This document shows, piece by piece, positions 6,007-6,480 of a stretch of 6,480 nt of DNA. The notes below the pieces were generated by a model. The model did not search any database, was not told the DNA's origin, and saw only the letters and a list, made by a program, of their open reading frames with translations. The stretch lies in contig DSBN01000333.1 in assembly GCA_011046055.1 (NCBI GenBank), positions 1 through 6,480 of the forward strand, read 5' to 3'. Source of the DNA: Sediminispirochaeta sp. GTDB taxonomy: Bacteria > Spirochaetota > Spirochaetia > DSM-16054 > Sediminispirochaetaceae. The translations under genes were made by a program, and so were the position numbers. Each line of letters begins with the position of its first letter. Position 1 is the first letter of the stretch.

Positions 6007-6480
6007 ATGGATATTCCAAAAAAAATGAAAGCAGCCGTATTGTACGATTTTAACGACGTACGTGTCGAGGAAAGAGACGTACCGGAGCCGGGACCGGAAG
6101 ATGTGCTGGTGAAGGTCGAGTCATGCGGTATCTGCGGAACCGATGTGAAAGTCGTCACCCAAGGGATGCCGAAAATGCCGCCCATGGGCGATTTCATTAT
6201 CGGTCACGAGTACTCCGGAACGGTCGTGAAGACCGGTGAGACCGTCGACGAGTTCAAGCCCGGCGACCGGGTGGCGGTCGAGGTGCACAAGGGCTGCGGC
6301 CGCTGCAAGAACTGTCTGCTTGGCGACTACACAGCCTGTATGAACTACGGCGATAAGGGTAACGTACCCTTTGGGTACGACGAGTTCGAGCACGTGGCTC
6401 GTATCGGTTTCACCTCTATGCCTATCGCCGTTCGTGCCGACGCCCCCTACCAGAGTCTGGAAGAGTTTGTCGAGTACGCC
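6007..6480 (+). CDS. Zinc-dependent MDR alcohol/polyol dehydrogenase N-terminus, apparently fused to a TctC fragment (partial)
   Basis: The open frame runs from ATG 6007 off the window end (158 codons seen). Residues 7-117 are a clear medium-chain dehydrogenase N-terminal (GroES-like) domain: MKAAVLY, C43 in CGICGTD, H67-E68 in GHEYSG (catalytic zinc), KPGDRVAVE, then structural-zinc cysteines C97, C100, C103 and C111 (GCGRCKNCLLGDYTACMNYG). Relatives oxidise polyols, sugar acids or keto-inositols with NAD. The next 15 residues should read into the GFxxxGGxAEY motif and the Rossmann domain, but residues about 124-158 instead resemble a TctC-type binding protein. The start is supported by AAGGAGAGGG (5994-6003), seven bases upstream; a second ATG at 6025 would give the common MKAAV start but lacks such a site. 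It is the fourth gene of the operon and presumably the oxidation step. Whether the intact enzyme exists in this genome cannot be decided from the window. Confidence 0.8.
   Translation, partial: MDIPKKMKAAVLYDFNDVRVEERDVPEPGPEDVLVKVESCGICGTDVKVVTQGMPKMPPMGDFIIGHEYSGTVVKTGETVDEFKPGDRVAVEVHKGCGRCKNCLLGDYTACMNYGDKGNVPFGYDEFEHVARIGFTSMPIAVRADAPYQSLEEFVEYA
6363..6379. repeat. Perfect 7-bp hairpin at the dehydrogenase/TctC junction
   Basis: CGTACCC (6363-6369), TTT, GGGTACG (6373-6379) is a perfect inverted repeat with a three-base loop. It falls at the point where the encoded protein changes from dehydrogenase-like to TctC-like. It may mark a deletion or template-switch point, or be incidental. 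Confidence 0.45.
6376..6480 (+). other. TctC/Bug-type solute-binding protein fragment in the dehydrogenase frame
   Basis: From about codon 124 of the dehydrogenase frame the translation reads YDEFEHVARIGF, then PIAVRADAPYQSLEEFVEYA at the window end. This matches the TctC/Bug family segment of form DFxPVARIG...VVRADSPYKTLxEFVxYA, which occurs roughly a third of the way into those approximately 320-aa periplasmic proteins of tripartite tricarboxylate transporters. No signal peptide, start codon or ribosome binding site precedes it, so as it stands it is a headless fragment. A full TctC gene would make sense further along such an operon as the uptake component. The assignment is from remembered family pattern, not from a search. 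Confidence 0.65.

Noticed and set aside
5399..6019. A 206-codon minus-strand frame opposite the aldolase
   Set aside because: The plus strand encodes an aldolase with all active-site residues; the antisense frame has no family resemblance.
6385..6480. Reading the C-terminal part of the dehydrogenase as ordinary MDR sequence because it contains GFT and EYA
   Set aside because: In MDR enzymes GFT and AEY are separated by about five residues (GFTxxGGxAEY); here 19 residues lie between GFT and EYA and the intervening sequence matches the TctC pattern.
1..6480. tRNA, rRNA, CRISPR arrays or transposase genes
   Set aside because: No cloverleaf, regularly spaced repeats or transposase-like frame was found on reading both strands.

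Overview
The window looks like chromosomal DNA of an anaerobic or microaerophilic bacterium of moderate GC (mid-50s % by eye). It has strong AAGGAGG-type ribosome binding sites, a rubrerythrin-like diiron protein, tightly packed catabolic genes under a LacI-type regulator, and what appears to be a piece of a tripartite tricarboxylate (TctC-type) binding protein at the right edge. A clostridial, spirochaetal or synergistete-like source would fit, but the sequence does not settle the phylum.

Layout. Positions 1-47 hold an 11-bp hairpin just downstream of the first gene. On the minus strand lie a rubrerythrin/ferritin-like diiron protein (48-539) and, upstream of it, a divergent NCS2-family (uracil/xanthine permease-like) transporter (613-1908). 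A 99-bp divergent intergenic region separates the transporter from a plus-strand LacI-family repressor (2008-3024). After a weak terminator-like hairpin comes a regulatory region (3067-3275). It holds a TTGACA promoter, a perfect 18-bp LacI-type operator sitting on the expected transcription start, and a 111-bp MITE-like element (18-bp perfect terminal inverted repeats, 6-bp TTTAAT target duplication) wedged between operator and ribosome binding site.

Downstream is a compact plus-strand operon: a creatininase-family metal hydrolase (3276-4139), a UPF0261/Tm-1-like protein of unknown reaction (4152-5381), a class II aldolase (5378-5986, ATGA overlap with the preceding gene) and the N-terminal half of a zinc-dependent MDR alcohol dehydrogenase (from 6007). 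No long gene-free stretch remains unexplained.

Working model (inference): the LacI protein represses the operon at the 3104-3121 operator and is released by a pathway metabolite. The dehydrogenase oxidises a polyol, cyclitol or sugar, the creatininase-like enzyme hydrolyses a lactone, amide or diketone, and the aldolase cleaves the resulting hydroxy-keto acid or phosphate. A dehydrogenase plus creatininase-homologue pair recalls the Thermotoga inositol pathway (keto-inositol dehydrogenase and diketo-inositol hydrolase). The presence of UPF0261 makes this a different, possibly undescribed route.

The most surprising observation is at the right edge. After the structural-zinc lobe the dehydrogenase reading frame changes in mid-protein to a sequence typical of TctC/Bug solute-binding proteins, without losing frame. 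This is either a deletion fusion inside the operon or an assembly chimera.
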